From Thermoproteota archaeon (GTDB lineage Archaea; Thermoproteota; Thermoprotei_A; Sulfolobales; Pyrodictiaceae), in NCBI GenBank assembly GCA_013153105.1, contig JAADFC010000006.1:1-18131 (forward strand): a stretch of 18,131 nt of DNA, given 5' to 3'. Both the position numbers and the translations under genes were made by a program. How positions within the stretch are numbered: position 1 is the first letter of the stretch; every line of letters begins with the position of its first letter. The notes beneath the pieces were generated by a model. It had not been told where the DNA came from, did no database searches, and was given only the letters and a program-made list of their open reading frames with translations. Below are positions 7,189-14,467 of this stretch, in pieces.

Positions 7189-9405
7189 TTAGAACGGGGA
7201 TATGAAGTCCTCAGGCTTCGGCGGCTCCGGCGGCAGGCCCTTGCGCTCCCTTATCTTCCTCACTATGTCCATCAGCATGTTGTCGGGCACCGGCGCCCAG
7301 CGGCTGAACTCGGTGCCCCAGAAGGCGCGGCCCTGGGTGGCGCTGCGCAGCTCCGCGGCGAGGTCGAAGCTCTCCGCGACAGGTATCTCGGCTATTATCC
7401 TCATCATGACGCCGTACTCCTGCATGTCTATTATCTTACCACGCTTCCTCGATATCACCGCTATCACGTTGCTCACATACTCCTGTGGCACACGTATGTC
7501 GAGCTTCTGTATGGGCTCCAGGAGGGTCGGCTTACTGGTGAGCATCGCTGCGTAGATGGCGTTCCTTATCGCCGGGTATATCTGGGCGGGGCCGCGGTGC
7601 GCGGGGTCCTCGTGTACCACGGCGTCGTGGAGCACCACCTTGAGGCCCCTAACCGGCTCCTTGGCGAGCGGGCCCTCCTTCATGGCCAGCCTGAACGCCT
7701 GTATAATCGTGTCCTTCACCTCCCTCAGGTGCTGGACGCCGGTGGTCTTGTCGACGAACACGTTGATGTTCTCGTCGATGGCCCATATCCTCTTGGCCTC
7801 GTCGTAGTCCCAGCCGGCCTTCTCCTTGAGTATCTTAGCCCTCTCATAGACGTCCTGGTCCTCGGTTACCTCACCGCTCTGTATGAGCTTTATGGTCTCC
7901 TCGTCGAGGGGCTCAACGCTTATGTAGAACTTGTTGTGCTTGTTGGGGCTCTTGCCCTCGAACACCTGGCTCTTCTGCCTCACCGTCTCCCTGTACACCA
8001 CTATGGGCGGGCTGGTCTTCACCTCGAGGCCGAAGGTCTCCTTGAGCCACCAGAGCGCTATCTCTATGTGGAGCGGCCCCATGCCGCTGAGGAGGTACTC
8101 GCCAGTCTCCTGGTTGATCTTAACCTGTATCGTCGGGTCCTCGATGCTCAGCTTGTAGAGGGCGTCGATAAGCTTCGGCAGGTCCTTCGGGTTCTTAGGC
8201 TCGACCGCCACGGTCACCACGGGCTCGGAGACGTAGTGGAGCCTCTCGAACGGCGGCACCTTGTCCTTGTACTCGACGGAGACCGCGGTCTCGCCCGCGC
8301 GGGCGTCCTCGAGGCCCAGCGCTGCGCCTATGTTGCCGGCGGGTATCTCGTCAACTACCTCGCGGTCGGGGCCCATGTAGATGCTTACCTGGAGCACCTT
8401 GGCCTTCTTCCTGGCGTTTATCAGCCAGACCTCCTCGCCCTGCCGGAGGGTGCCGGCGAATATCCTGCCGGTCGCCACGAGGCGACGTATCTTCGGGTCG
8501 ACCCTCATGAAGCTTATAGCGTAGACGAGGGGGCCGTTGGGGTCGACCTCGAGCATCGCCTTGCCCACGTCGCTGTTGAGGTCGCCCTTCCATATCTTGG
8601 GTATACGGTACTTCTGGGCCTCCTTCGGGCTCGGGATGAACTTGACCACAGCGTCTAGGAGGACCTCGTGGAGCGGCGCCACCTTGGTGGCGAACTCCTC
8701 TACAGCCTCCTTGCCCTTCTTGTAGGCCTCTATTATGTCGCTGAACTTGATGCCCTTCTTCTGGGCCATTGGTATGGATATGCCCCACTTGTCACGGGCG
8801 CTGCCGAATATCACCATGCCGGAGCGGGGGTCGAGGAGCCACTTCTTCTTGAACTCCGGGTCGGCGTAGAGCTGTATGAGGTTGTTGACCTCCTTTATTA
8901 TCTCGACGAACCTCTGCTGTATCTGCTCGGGCGTGTACTTCAGCTCCTTTATCAGCCTGTCTACCTTGTTTATGAAGAGTATCGGCCTGACCCTCTCCTC
9001 GAGGCTCTGGCGGAGCACGGTCTCCGTCTGGGGCATCACACCCTCAACAGCGTCAACCACCACTATGGAGCCGTCCATCATACGGAGGCTCCTGGTCACG
9101 TGGCCGGAGAAGTCGACGTGGCCCGGCGTGTCCACGAGGTTGATGACGTAGGGCTTGCCCTGGTACTCGTGGTAGAGGCTTATGTTGGCAGCCTTCACGG
9201 TTATGCCGCGCTGCTGCTCTACCTTGAGGTAATCGAGCGCGAGCGCCTCGCCGGCTATCCTCTGCGATATTATGCCCGCGGCTGCGAGCAGCGAGTCACT
9301 GGTAGTGGTCTTGCCGTGGTCTACGTGGGCCACGATACCGATGTTCCTTATCTGCTCGGGGTTCCTCATTATCCGCAGAATCTCCTCTACATGCTTGACA
9401 CGCAT
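7189..9405 (-). CDS. fusA: Translation elongation factor 2 (aEF-2)
   Basis: GTPase that drives ribosome translocation. 738 residues from ATG at 9405, the usual archaeal EF-2 length. G-domain motifs are AHVDHGKTT (P-loop, about 26-34), RGITVKAANIS (switch I), DTPGHVDFSGHV (switch II) and NKVDRL. Domain IV near the C-terminus has DPAHRGPAQIYPA; His603 is the expected diphthamide site. Start choice: a GTG three codons upstream (9414) is in frame, but GGGGAGTG is eight bases before the ATG at 9405 and overlaps that GTG, so the ATG is better. A strong TATA box sits about 45 bases upstream, giving the gene its own promoter although XPF precedes it on the same strand. A T-rich stretch follows the stop. 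Very secure. Confidence 0.98.
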   Translation of the reverse strand: MRVKHVEEILRIMRNPEQIRNIGIVAHVDHGKTTTSDSLLAAAGIISQRIAGEALALDYLKVEQQRGITVKAANISLYHEYQGKPYVINLVDTPGHVDFSGHVTRSLRMMDGSIVVVDAVEGVMPQTETVLRQSLEERVRPILFINKVDRLIKELKYTPEQIQQRFVEIIKEVNNLIQLYADPEFKKKWLLDPRSGMVIFGSARDKWGISIPMAQKKGIKFSDIIEAYKKGKEAVEEFATKVAPLHEVLLDAVVKFIPSPKEAQKYRIPKIWKGDLNSDVGKAMLEVDPNGPLVYAISFMRVDPKIRRLVATGRIFAGTLRQGEEVWLINARKKAKVLQVSIYMGPDREVVDEIPAGNIGAALGLEDARAGETAVSVEYKDKVPPFERLHYVSEPVVTVAVEPKNPKDLPKLIDALYKLSIEDPTIQVKINQETGEYLLSGMGPLHIEIALWWLKETFGLEVKTSPPIVVYRETVRQKSQVFEGKSPNKHNKFYISVEPLDEETIKLIQSGEVTEDQDVYERAKILKEKAGWDYDEAKRIWAIDENINVFVDKTTGVQHLREVKDTIIQAFRLAMKEGPLAKEPVRGLKVVLHDAVVHEDPAHRGPAQIYPAIRNAIYAAMLTSKPTLLEPIQKLDIRVPQEYVSNVIAVISRKRGKIIDMQEYGVMMRIIAEIPVAESFDLAAELRSATQGRAFWGTEFSRWAPVPDNMLMDIVRKIRERKGLPPEPPKPEDFISPF

Positions 9406-9443
9406 TACTTTCACTCCCCGAGGCCGGGGCGGCCGGCTGCCCC

Positions 9444-9456
9444 CGTTATAAATACT
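9444..9456 (-). promoter_or_regulatory. TATA box of the EF-2 promoter
   Basis: The minus strand reads AGTATTTATAACG, the best archaeal TATA box in the window, preceded by GGGGCCCC. It lies about 45 bases before the ATG at 9405, predicting transcription start near 9425 and a leader of about 20 bases that retains the GGGGAG ribosome site. It lies immediately after the XPF stop (9463-9465). Confidence 0.75.
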
Positions 9457-9462
9457 GGGGCC

Positions 9463-10167
9463 TCATGGCCCGCCGTGCCCCCGGCCGCGGCTGGAGCCGC
9501 CGCTCCTCCGGGGAGGAGTGTAGGGCGCGTGGAGCACCCTGTAGACCCGGCGGGCCCGCTCCTCGCCCAGCACCCTGGCAAGCTCGACCACTGACGCCCT
9601 GCATATAGCCTCGACGCTCCCCATCTTCTCCAGCAGCTTCTCGGCCAGCTTAGGCCCCACCCCGGGCAGGGACTGGACCAGGTAGAGCTGCTGCATCCAG
9701 AGGCTCTCCAGCCTGGGCTTCCGGTTGACTACCACGGGCCTCCTCTCCCCCGCCTGCTCCCTGCACGCCAGCGTGTAGAGCAGCGCCGCCGTGTCCGAGG
9801 GGCCGCGGCTCCAGAGCACCGCCACGCCGGGCTCGAGCGTGAGCGATGCGAGGGCCTGGAGCACCTGGCGGGCCCTCCCGGTGACGCGCTCGAGCTCCGA
9901 GAGGTCGCCCTCGACTATGATGACCGGCTTCTCGTAGTACTCTGCTAGCCTCCTCGCCTGGTCGAAGAGCCTTCCGTCGAAGAGGCTCTCAGCGAGGTCG
10001 GGCACAGTCTTCCTCTCCATGGCAACCCTGTCCGAGACCACGTAGTCTCCCACGCCGAGCCTCTCATACACCACTGCAGCGCCCATCGATGAGAGCGCCT
10101 CAGGCACCCCGCTGCCGCGCTCGCGGTAGTCGACGTAGACCCTCGGGCGGCACCGCCCGAACGCCAC
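9463..10167 (-). CDS. xpf: Crenarchaeal XPF/ERCC4-family structure-specific endonuclease
   Basis: Cuts branched DNA (3' flaps, forks) during repair and fork processing. 234 residues, the short crenarchaeal form without an SF2 helicase. The nuclease domain spans about residues 9-135: VYVDYRERGSG with D13 and E16, GDYVVSD with D41, and the signature ERKTVPD with E51, R52, K53 and D57. A helix-hairpin-helix region spans about 162-212, with SLPGVGPKLAEKLLEKMGS as its first hairpin. The C-terminus is a Pro/Arg/Ser/Gly tail (TPPRRSGGSSRGRGHGGP) in which I see no PCNA-interacting motif of the Q-x-x-L-x-x-F-F type known in Sulfolobus XPF. GTG at 10167 is the likely start, with GGGTG about six bases upstream. 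It lies 140 bases after the winged-helix-like gene, and its stop abuts the EF-2 promoter. Confidence 0.93.
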   Translation of the reverse strand: MAFGRCRPRVYVDYRERGSGVPEALSSMGAAVVYERLGVGDYVVSDRVAMERKTVPDLAESLFDGRLFDQARRLAEYYEKPVIIVEGDLSELERVTGRARQVLQALASLTLEPGVAVLWSRGPSDTAALLYTLACREQAGERRPVVVNRKPRLESLWMQQLYLVQSLPGVGPKLAEKLLEKMGSVEAICRASVVELARVLGEERARRVYRVLHAPYTPPRRSGGSSRGRGHGGP

Positions 10168-10192
10168 GGTGGCACCCTGGCTGGCCCAGCGC

Positions 10193-10226
10193 CCAGCGGC
10201 TGGCGGGCGTTAAGGACAGCCGCTGG
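10193..10226. repeat. 10-bp perfect inverted repeat upstream of xpf
   Basis: CCAGCGGCTG (10193-10202) and CAGCCGCTGG (10217-10226) are perfect inverted copies separated by 14 bases that include GTTAAGG. The pair lies 26-60 bases before the xpf start, in the 140-base gap 10168-10307. It could be a protein-binding site, a leader hairpin, or the end structure of the upstream transcript. The direct repeat GCTGGCGGG also occurs twice here. I see nothing else in this gap. Confidence 0.6.
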
Positions 10227-10307
10227 CGGGGCCGGGAGCAGCCCAGGGAAGCCGGGGTAGGTGTGGGTGGTTGAGGCAGTAAAACGGCGTGGATGGGCGT
10301 GGCCGGT

Positions 10308-10817
10308 CTAGAAGCGGCGGCGCCTGGGGCCTGGGCGGGTTAGGAGGGTTGTCAGCTCTATCTGCGCGTCCAGCGCGGCTATCTTGGGCCTAAGCTCGTC
10401 CACTGCAGCCTTCAGCTTCTCGTAGAACTCCTTGTCGTAACCCTTCTTCTCGAGGAACTCCTTCCCCTCGTTTGTGAGCCTCAGCTTACGCGTGCGCGGA
10501 TTGGTCTCTGCGAAGCCCACGTAGAGGAGCGCAACTATATCCTCGTGAAGCTCCTTCGATGACGGCACGCCTCCCACGGTGAGGAAGTTGTAGCCCAGGT
10601 CTATGCCCTTCTCGGTCTTAAGCCAGTAGACGAGGTTGACGAGGCTCCTCTCGTATATCCCGCCCTGGTCATCCATAGCCTTTAGGACGAGCATGAGCTT
10701 ACGCTTCCTCTCGTCCCTCTCAACCTGCTGGGGCGTTATCGCGGGCCTAGCCACTATCACAAGCTCCTTCTTGGTTCCCCCCACGGGCTCCTTCTTACGC
10801 CCACTAGTCTTCGCCAC
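10308..10817 (-). CDS. Basic conserved-looking protein with probable winged-helix domain
   Basis: Not recognised as a named family. From GTG at 10817 it has 169 residues. The first ~35 are basic and probably flexible (AKTSGRKKEPVGGTKKE). Residues 35-125 look like a winged helix: ERDERKRKLMLVLKAMDD as a first helix, two more helices, then a possible wing (TNPRTRKLRLTNEGKEFLEKKG). Residues 127-152 form a charged helix that could be a coiled coil, and the end is strongly basic (RPGPRRRRF). This suggests a DNA- or RNA-binding protein; that is inference. GTG 10817 was chosen because GGGGTGGTGGG lies just upstream. The open frame continues to 10985, but that part is Arg/Gly low complexity with no protein character. 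Same strand as xpf and the NSUN-type gene. Confidence 0.72.
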   Translation of the reverse strand: MAKTSGRKKEPVGGTKKELVIVARPAITPQQVERDERKRKLMLVLKAMDDQGGIYERSLVNLVYWLKTEKGIDLGYNFLTVGGVPSSKELHEDIVALLYVGFAETNPRTRKLRLTNEGKEFLEKKGYDKEFYEKLKAAVDELRPKIAALDAQIELTTLLTRPGPRRRRF

Positions 10818-11172
10818 ACCCACCACCCCAAGCCTAGGCCGGCGGCTCGCCAGCGACCCCAGAGAGACCCGGGGAGGCCCTGCCTGCATAAGAACACGGC
10901 GCCCTCCAAGCCCGGGGCCGCGGGCCTCAGAGCGCCGGACTCCCCTCACCGGGTCGACGCCGCGCCCTCGGCCTCTAGTGTACACATCACCGGCGTCCAG
11001 GGCACGCCCTGGGGGCGGAGCATCTAGAGCGCTAGAAGGGTGGGGACGTGCAATTCGTCGCCCGGCTCACCCCAGCCCCGCCGCACGGGTGGGGCGGCGG
11101 TGTCGCCGGGGCCCCTGACCCCCCGGGGGGCGCCCCTCTCGGGGCAGTGCGGCTCTATAGGCTGCGCGCCCG
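10818..11172. other. 355-base intergenic gap rich in palindromes
   Basis: No credible protein or tRNA was found here. The stretch contains several inverted repeats: CCAGGGC/GCCCTGG at 10997-11012 (two-base spacer), CCGCCGC 11078-11084 with GCGGCGG 11094-11100, CCCCCCGGGGGG at 11119-11130, and GCCCC 11132-11136 with GGGGC 11141-11145 (loop TCTC). Those at 11078-11145 lie 28-95 bases after the methyltransferase stop on the minus strand, so they would be in its 3' trailer. A weak TATA-like TTCTTATGC (minus, 10887-10895) could serve the gene starting at 10817. Confidence 0.5.
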
Positions 11173-12507
11173 CTAGGCTGGGCGGAGCCGGGCGATGAAG
11201 AAGCCCTGGGTGGAGTGGAGGTGGGGGAGGAACCTGCGGGCGCCCCTGCCTAGGATGCCGCGGTACTGTGGGTACGGGGGGGCGCCGGGTATCTCGGGGT
11301 CCTCCAGCTCTATCCGATGGATTATCCTCTGCAGCTGCTCCTCGCCCTCGTGGTGTAGGAGGCTGCAGACCGCGTAGGCTATCGTCGCGCGCGTCTCCAG
11401 GGCGTTCTGGAGCATTGCCTCCTGGAGCGGGGGGAACCTGCGCACCCAGCTGGGGTCGCCTAGGTGCAGCTTTATCGCCGGGTCCTTGCCTATGGCCCCG
11501 CTGCTGGTGCACGGGGCGTCTAGTATGACCTTGTTGAAGGCCCTGCGTGGCAGGAACCGTGTCGAGTCGCTGTGTACAAGCTGTATCCTCGTCTCGTCGA
11601 CGCCGTATAGGCGGAGGACCCTCCGGGTCCTCTTCAGCCTCTCCCAGGACGCGTCTACAGCAACTATATAAGCCTTGTTATCCGTCAACTGCATGATCAG
11701 GGTGTCTTTGACGCCCGGCGCCGCCGCCATGTCTAGTATGCGGTCGCCGGGCTCGGGTTTCAAAGCCTCGACAACCATCGCGGAGGCCTTGTCCTGGAAT
11801 ACTATCTCGCCCCTCCACATCTCCTCGAGATGGTGGAGGGGCTCGTTGAAGTCCACCACCTCCAGCATGTAGTCGAGGTCGGGGTCGCGCCTCACGAGCA
11901 CACCCTTCTCTATCAGCCGCTCGGCTACCTCGTCCACGTCTGCCTTGAGCGTGTTGACGCGTATCCACCACTTCTCCTCGTTGAGTGCTTCGAGGAGCTT
12001 CTCCGCCTCCTCTATGCCTAGAAGCCTCGCCATAGTCTCGGCGAACCAGCGCGGATACGAGTACTTCACAGCCAGCCTCTCGTAGGGGTCTTCTATCCCC
12101 TCCAGCGCCTCCTCGAGGCTCTCAAAGCTCCTCGGCAGGCTGCGGAGCAGCTTGCGGCGAAGCCTCTCAACGCTCTCCAGGTGGCGCTGGAGGTGCTCGC
12201 TCTCGAGGCCACGGTACAGGAGCCACAGCTTGGCCAGCCTCTTGAAGCCGCCCTCGCCGCCGTATATCCGGCGCTCGAGGAACCTTATCGTATAGTAGTC
12301 GGATACTATATCGTGGGACACCCGGTAGAGCACCTTGAGGGGCACGAGGCGGGCTAGCCTCCGGTTCTCGCGGAGCGCCGCCTGGAATGCCCTATCATGA
12401 CTAACATGCCTGCTCACTACATGGTAGAGTACCCTGCTGCTGAAGTCTATGAGCGCTCTCGCGAAACGGTCCACAGTATCCACGCACCCCGGGGAAGCCG
12501 GGTCCAC
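11173..12507 (-). CDS. NOL1/NOP2/NSUN-family RNA m5C methyltransferase
   Basis: SAM-dependent methyltransferase that makes 5-methylcytosine in rRNA or tRNA. 444 residues. The N-terminal ~180 residues are helical and probably form the RNA-binding part (a NusB/PUA-like role is inference). The Rossmann core follows: FQDKASAMVVEALKPEPGD leads to motif I DMAAAPGVKDT (259-269), VAVDAS as the SAM-ribose aspartate, motif IV LDAPCTSSG with C333, and motif VI AYAVCSLLHHEGEE with C381. Both family cysteines are present, so activity is expected. Motif VI is slightly divergent (AVCSL rather than TCS). GTG at 12507 is the likely start; a TATA-like AATTTAC about 34 bases upstream leaves a very short leader. 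A later GTG at 12483 is also possible. The precise RNA target cannot be told. Confidence 0.92.
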   Translation of the reverse strand: MDPASPGCVDTVDRFARALIDFSSRVLYHVVSRHVSHDRAFQAALRENRRLARLVPLKVLYRVSHDIVSDYYTIRFLERRIYGGEGGFKRLAKLWLLYRGLESEHLQRHLESVERLRRKLLRSLPRSFESLEEALEGIEDPYERLAVKYSYPRWFAETMARLLGIEEAEKLLEALNEEKWWIRVNTLKADVDEVAERLIEKGVLVRRDPDLDYMLEVVDFNEPLHHLEEMWRGEIVFQDKASAMVVEALKPEPGDRILDMAAAPGVKDTLIMQLTDNKAYIVAVDASWERLKRTRRVLRLYGVDETRIQLVHSDSTRFLPRRAFNKVILDAPCTSSGAIGKDPAIKLHLGDPSWVRRFPPLQEAMLQNALETRATIAYAVCSLLHHEGEEQLQRIIHRIELEDPEIPGAPPYPQYRGILGRGARRFLPHLHSTQGFFIARLRPA

Positions 12508-12537
12508 TCTCCGGCCCGGGGGGATGCGCGCGGGGCG

Positions 12538-12546
12538 AATTTACGA
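12538..12546 (-). promoter_or_regulatory. Possible TATA box for the RNA methyltransferase
   Basis: The minus strand reads CGTAAATTCG in otherwise very GC-rich DNA, centred about 34 bases before GTG 12507. That spacing would give a nearly leaderless message, common in Crenarchaeota. Confidence 0.4.
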
Positions 12547-12602
12547 GGCGGCCGAGCCCGCGGCCGAAGGGCGGGGCGGTGGCGACAGGTGGGCTTACCC
12601 GA

Positions 12603-12619
12603 CCGCCCCACCGGGGCGG
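12603..12619 (-). other. GC hairpin downstream of RNase HII
   Basis: CCGCCCC (12603-12609), spacer ACC, then GGGGCGG (12613-12619): a perfect 7-bp stem about 40 bases after the RNase HII stop on the minus strand. It could mark the end of that transcript. No T tract follows, so it is not a classical intrinsic terminator. Confidence 0.4.
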
Positions 12620-12658
12620 GGTGAAGAGTGTGGCCGTATCCGAGCCCCACCGGCGCAG

Positions 12659-13357
12659 CTAGCCGATGTAGTCTAGGAGGCTCCGCCCGGCGCGCCCCTT
12701 CGGCCTGTACCAGCCGGGTGCGATGCGGCGTAGCGTGGCCCAGCTGCCGCGTATGAAGGGGGGCGGCTCGCGGGGGTTCCTCTGGTAGGCCTCGCGTATC
12801 CACTCGAGCGTCTCCGGGTCGGTGGGGTAGCCGCTTCCGCGGACGCCGTAGAGCCTGCGCAGCCTCTCAAGCTCGGCGTCGCGCTCGACCTTGGCTACTA
12901 TGCTCGCAGCCGCCACGGGCGGATGGCGGGCGTCCGCCCGCGGCTCAGCCACTACACGGGCGCCCGGAGCAGCCTCCTCCAGTATCCTCCGGAGCCTGGC
13001 GCCCTGCCCCACCGCGTCCGCGTAGACCGCACGGAGCCTACAGCCCCTAGCTTCCAGGAGCTCTCTGGCCCTGGCGGCTATGTAGGCGAAGGTGTCCTCC
13101 TCGAGCCTGTTGAGGTTGACGCTGTCTATTAGGCGCGGCGGCACCTTCACTATCACCGCCACTATGGCCCTGCGGAGTATCTCCCCCGCCAGCCGCCTCC
13201 TAGAGGCGGGTGTGAGCTGCTTGCTGTCGCGCACCCCCATCTCGGGGAGCCTGTACAGAAGCTCCTCGGGGAGGGCTATACCGGCGACAACCATGGGGCC
13301 CACGAGGGGCCCGCGGCCCGCCTCGTCTATGCCGAGGACAGCCCTGCACTCCCCCAT
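12659..13357 (-). CDS. rnhB: Ribonuclease HII
   Basis: Cleaves the RNA strand of RNA/DNA hybrids, including single ribonucleotides embedded in DNA, during replication and repair. From ATG at 13357 it has 232 residues. The four catalytic acids are visible: D11 and E12 in GIDEAGRGPLVGP, D114 in VYADAVGQ, and D142 in RADARHPPVAAASIVAKVERD. The VRDSKQLTP motif is at 42-50. The C-terminal segment GSGYPTDPETLEWI ... GSWATLRRI matches archaeal type 2 enzymes. A GTG five codons upstream (13372) is an alternative start; ATG is preferred because the conserved core begins close after it. A TATA-like GGTATAGA is about 45 bases upstream. It follows the pseudophosphatase-like gene on the same strand after 86 bases. 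Confidence 0.95.
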   Translation of the reverse strand: MGECRAVLGIDEAGRGPLVGPMVVAGIALPEELLYRLPEMGVRDSKQLTPASRRRLAGEILRRAIVAVIVKVPPRLIDSVNLNRLEEDTFAYIAARARELLEARGCRLRAVYADAVGQGARLRRILEEAAPGARVVAEPRADARHPPVAAASIVAKVERDAELERLRRLYGVRGSGYPTDPETLEWIREAYQRNPREPPPFIRGSWATLRRIAPGWYRPKGRAGRSLLDYIG

Positions 13358-13398
13358 AGAGCCGCCCTGCACCCCCGCCCCATGGAGGCCGGGGCGGG

Positions 13399-13406
13399 TC
13401 TATACC
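13399..13406 (-). promoter_or_regulatory. Possible TATA box for RNase HII
   Basis: The minus strand reads GGTATAGA, centred about 45 bases before ATG 13357 and about 30 before GTG 13372, in a GC-rich gap. Spacing is right for an archaeal promoter; the match is moderate. Confidence 0.35.
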
Positions 13407-13443
13407 GTGTATCCCCCCGGGTGGAGGGCCGCACGGGCCCCGG

Positions 13444-14415
13444 CTATGTGCACGGGTAGCCGTCGCCGTAGGCTATGCAGGCCGCCTCCTCCGGGTAGAG
13501 TATCTCGCCCGGCTCGACTGGGGGGCCGCGGCTGGAGAGCAGCCGCGCAGCCTCAGCCAGGGCAGCGCGCTCGCGGAGGCACGGGTCGCCCCTGGGCATG
13601 AAGCGGCAGCCCACGTGCAGCACTAGACGGCCGTGCAGCCTTTCAAGCGCTGCAACAGCCACCCCACCCTCGCCATGGGGGTCCAGGGCGTCGAGCACCT
13701 CTTCAAGCTCGGGGCACCCGTCTCCCAGGTATAGGCGAGCCGCGCAGCCAGCCAGCCGGGGGATGCCCCGCTCGAGGTCGAAGGCTATGAGGATACGGTC
13801 CGAAGCCGCCGCGTCGCCGCCGGTGAGAGCTGCTGTCCTACACCTCTCAGCCTCCGCCGACAAGTCGACACCGGCTCCGCGGAGGCTGTCGAGCAGCACC
13901 AGCAGCCGGTAGTGAAGCGGGCTCGTCAGCCTCTCCACGAGACCCACGCCGGCAACATCGCTGAGAGAGTAGCCCAGGTTCACCAGGGCGTGTAGGGCCG
14001 CGAGCAGCGCGCCGGGCCCCGCGTCGACCACCGCGGCCCGCCGCGCCCCCGCCAGCAGCCCCGCCACGCCGAGGGCGGAGTAGACGGTGGGCGCATCGTC
14101 CGCGCGGAGCGGGTAGTGGACAGCCTCCACACCCAACGCCTGCAGCTCCGCAACCAGGCTTGGAACCCAGAAGTCGTCGCCGGCGACCACCACTAGCTCA
14201 TAGAGGGCGGCCAGGCGGGCCGGGTGGAGGCCGCGAGACCACTCGTAGAAGTCGAGGCCCGGAAGACGGGCGGGGGCTCCGCCAAGTACGCGGTCGCCAC
14301 CACCCCCGCCCCCAGCGGCGGGGGTTTCGCTCCCGGATTCCACTTCACCGCCCCCAGCCGGCTCCCTCCAGCAAGCGTACACTCTTCTACGCCCCGCCCC
14401 CGGGGAGCTAATCAC
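13444..14415 (-). CDS. Possible protein-tyrosine-phosphatase-fold protein lacking catalytic residues
   Basis: 323 residues. The first ~180 can be lined up by eye with small crenarchaeal protein-tyrosine phosphatases: VYACWREPAGGG near the start, LDFYEWSRGLHPARL, LQALGVEAVHYPLRADDAPT (the region holding the general-acid aspartate), then AAVVDAGPGALLAALHALV where the phosphate loop HC-x5-R belongs. There the His, Cys and Arg positions read Asp131, Ala132 and Leu138, so it would be inactive. A Gly-rich insert lies at about 21-50. The last ~140 residues are unrecognised and hold seven cysteines (C192, C224, C234, C270, C279, C313, C322). The start GTG 14415 is supported by GGAGGGAG just upstream. 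It follows the ClC gene by 52 bases with no promoter seen, so the two may be co-transcribed. The fold assignment is inference; the gene itself is likely. Confidence 0.65.
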   Translation of the reverse strand: MISSPGAGRRRVYACWREPAGGGEVESGSETPAAGGGGGGDRVLGGAPARLPGLDFYEWSRGLHPARLAALYELVVVAGDDFWVPSLVAELQALGVEAVHYPLRADDAPTVYSALGVAGLLAGARRAAVVDAGPGALLAALHALVNLGYSLSDVAGVGLVERLTSPLHYRLLVLLDSLRGAGVDLSAEAERCRTAALTGGDAAASDRILIAFDLERGIPRLAGCAARLYLGDGCPELEEVLDALDPHGEGGVAVAALERLHGRLVLHVGCRFMPRGDPCLRERAALAEAARLLSSRGPPVEPGEILYPEEAACIAYGDGYPCT

Positions 14416-14467
14416 CGCAACTCCCTCCGGAGGCTCGGGGCTGGGCTGTGAGGAGGCCCATCGCCGC

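Noticed and set aside
7153..8658. 501-codon plus-strand open frame
   Set aside because: Antisense to EF-2; composition (His, Leu, Tyr, Val runs) mirrors the opposite-strand codons.
10927..10990. Possible C/D box small RNA on the minus strand (GTGATGT ... CTGA)
   Set aside because: The C box deviates at its last base, and the internal D' and C' boxes (CCGA, GTGAGGG) are poor, so chance in GC-rich DNA is more likely. A guide match to rRNA would revive it.
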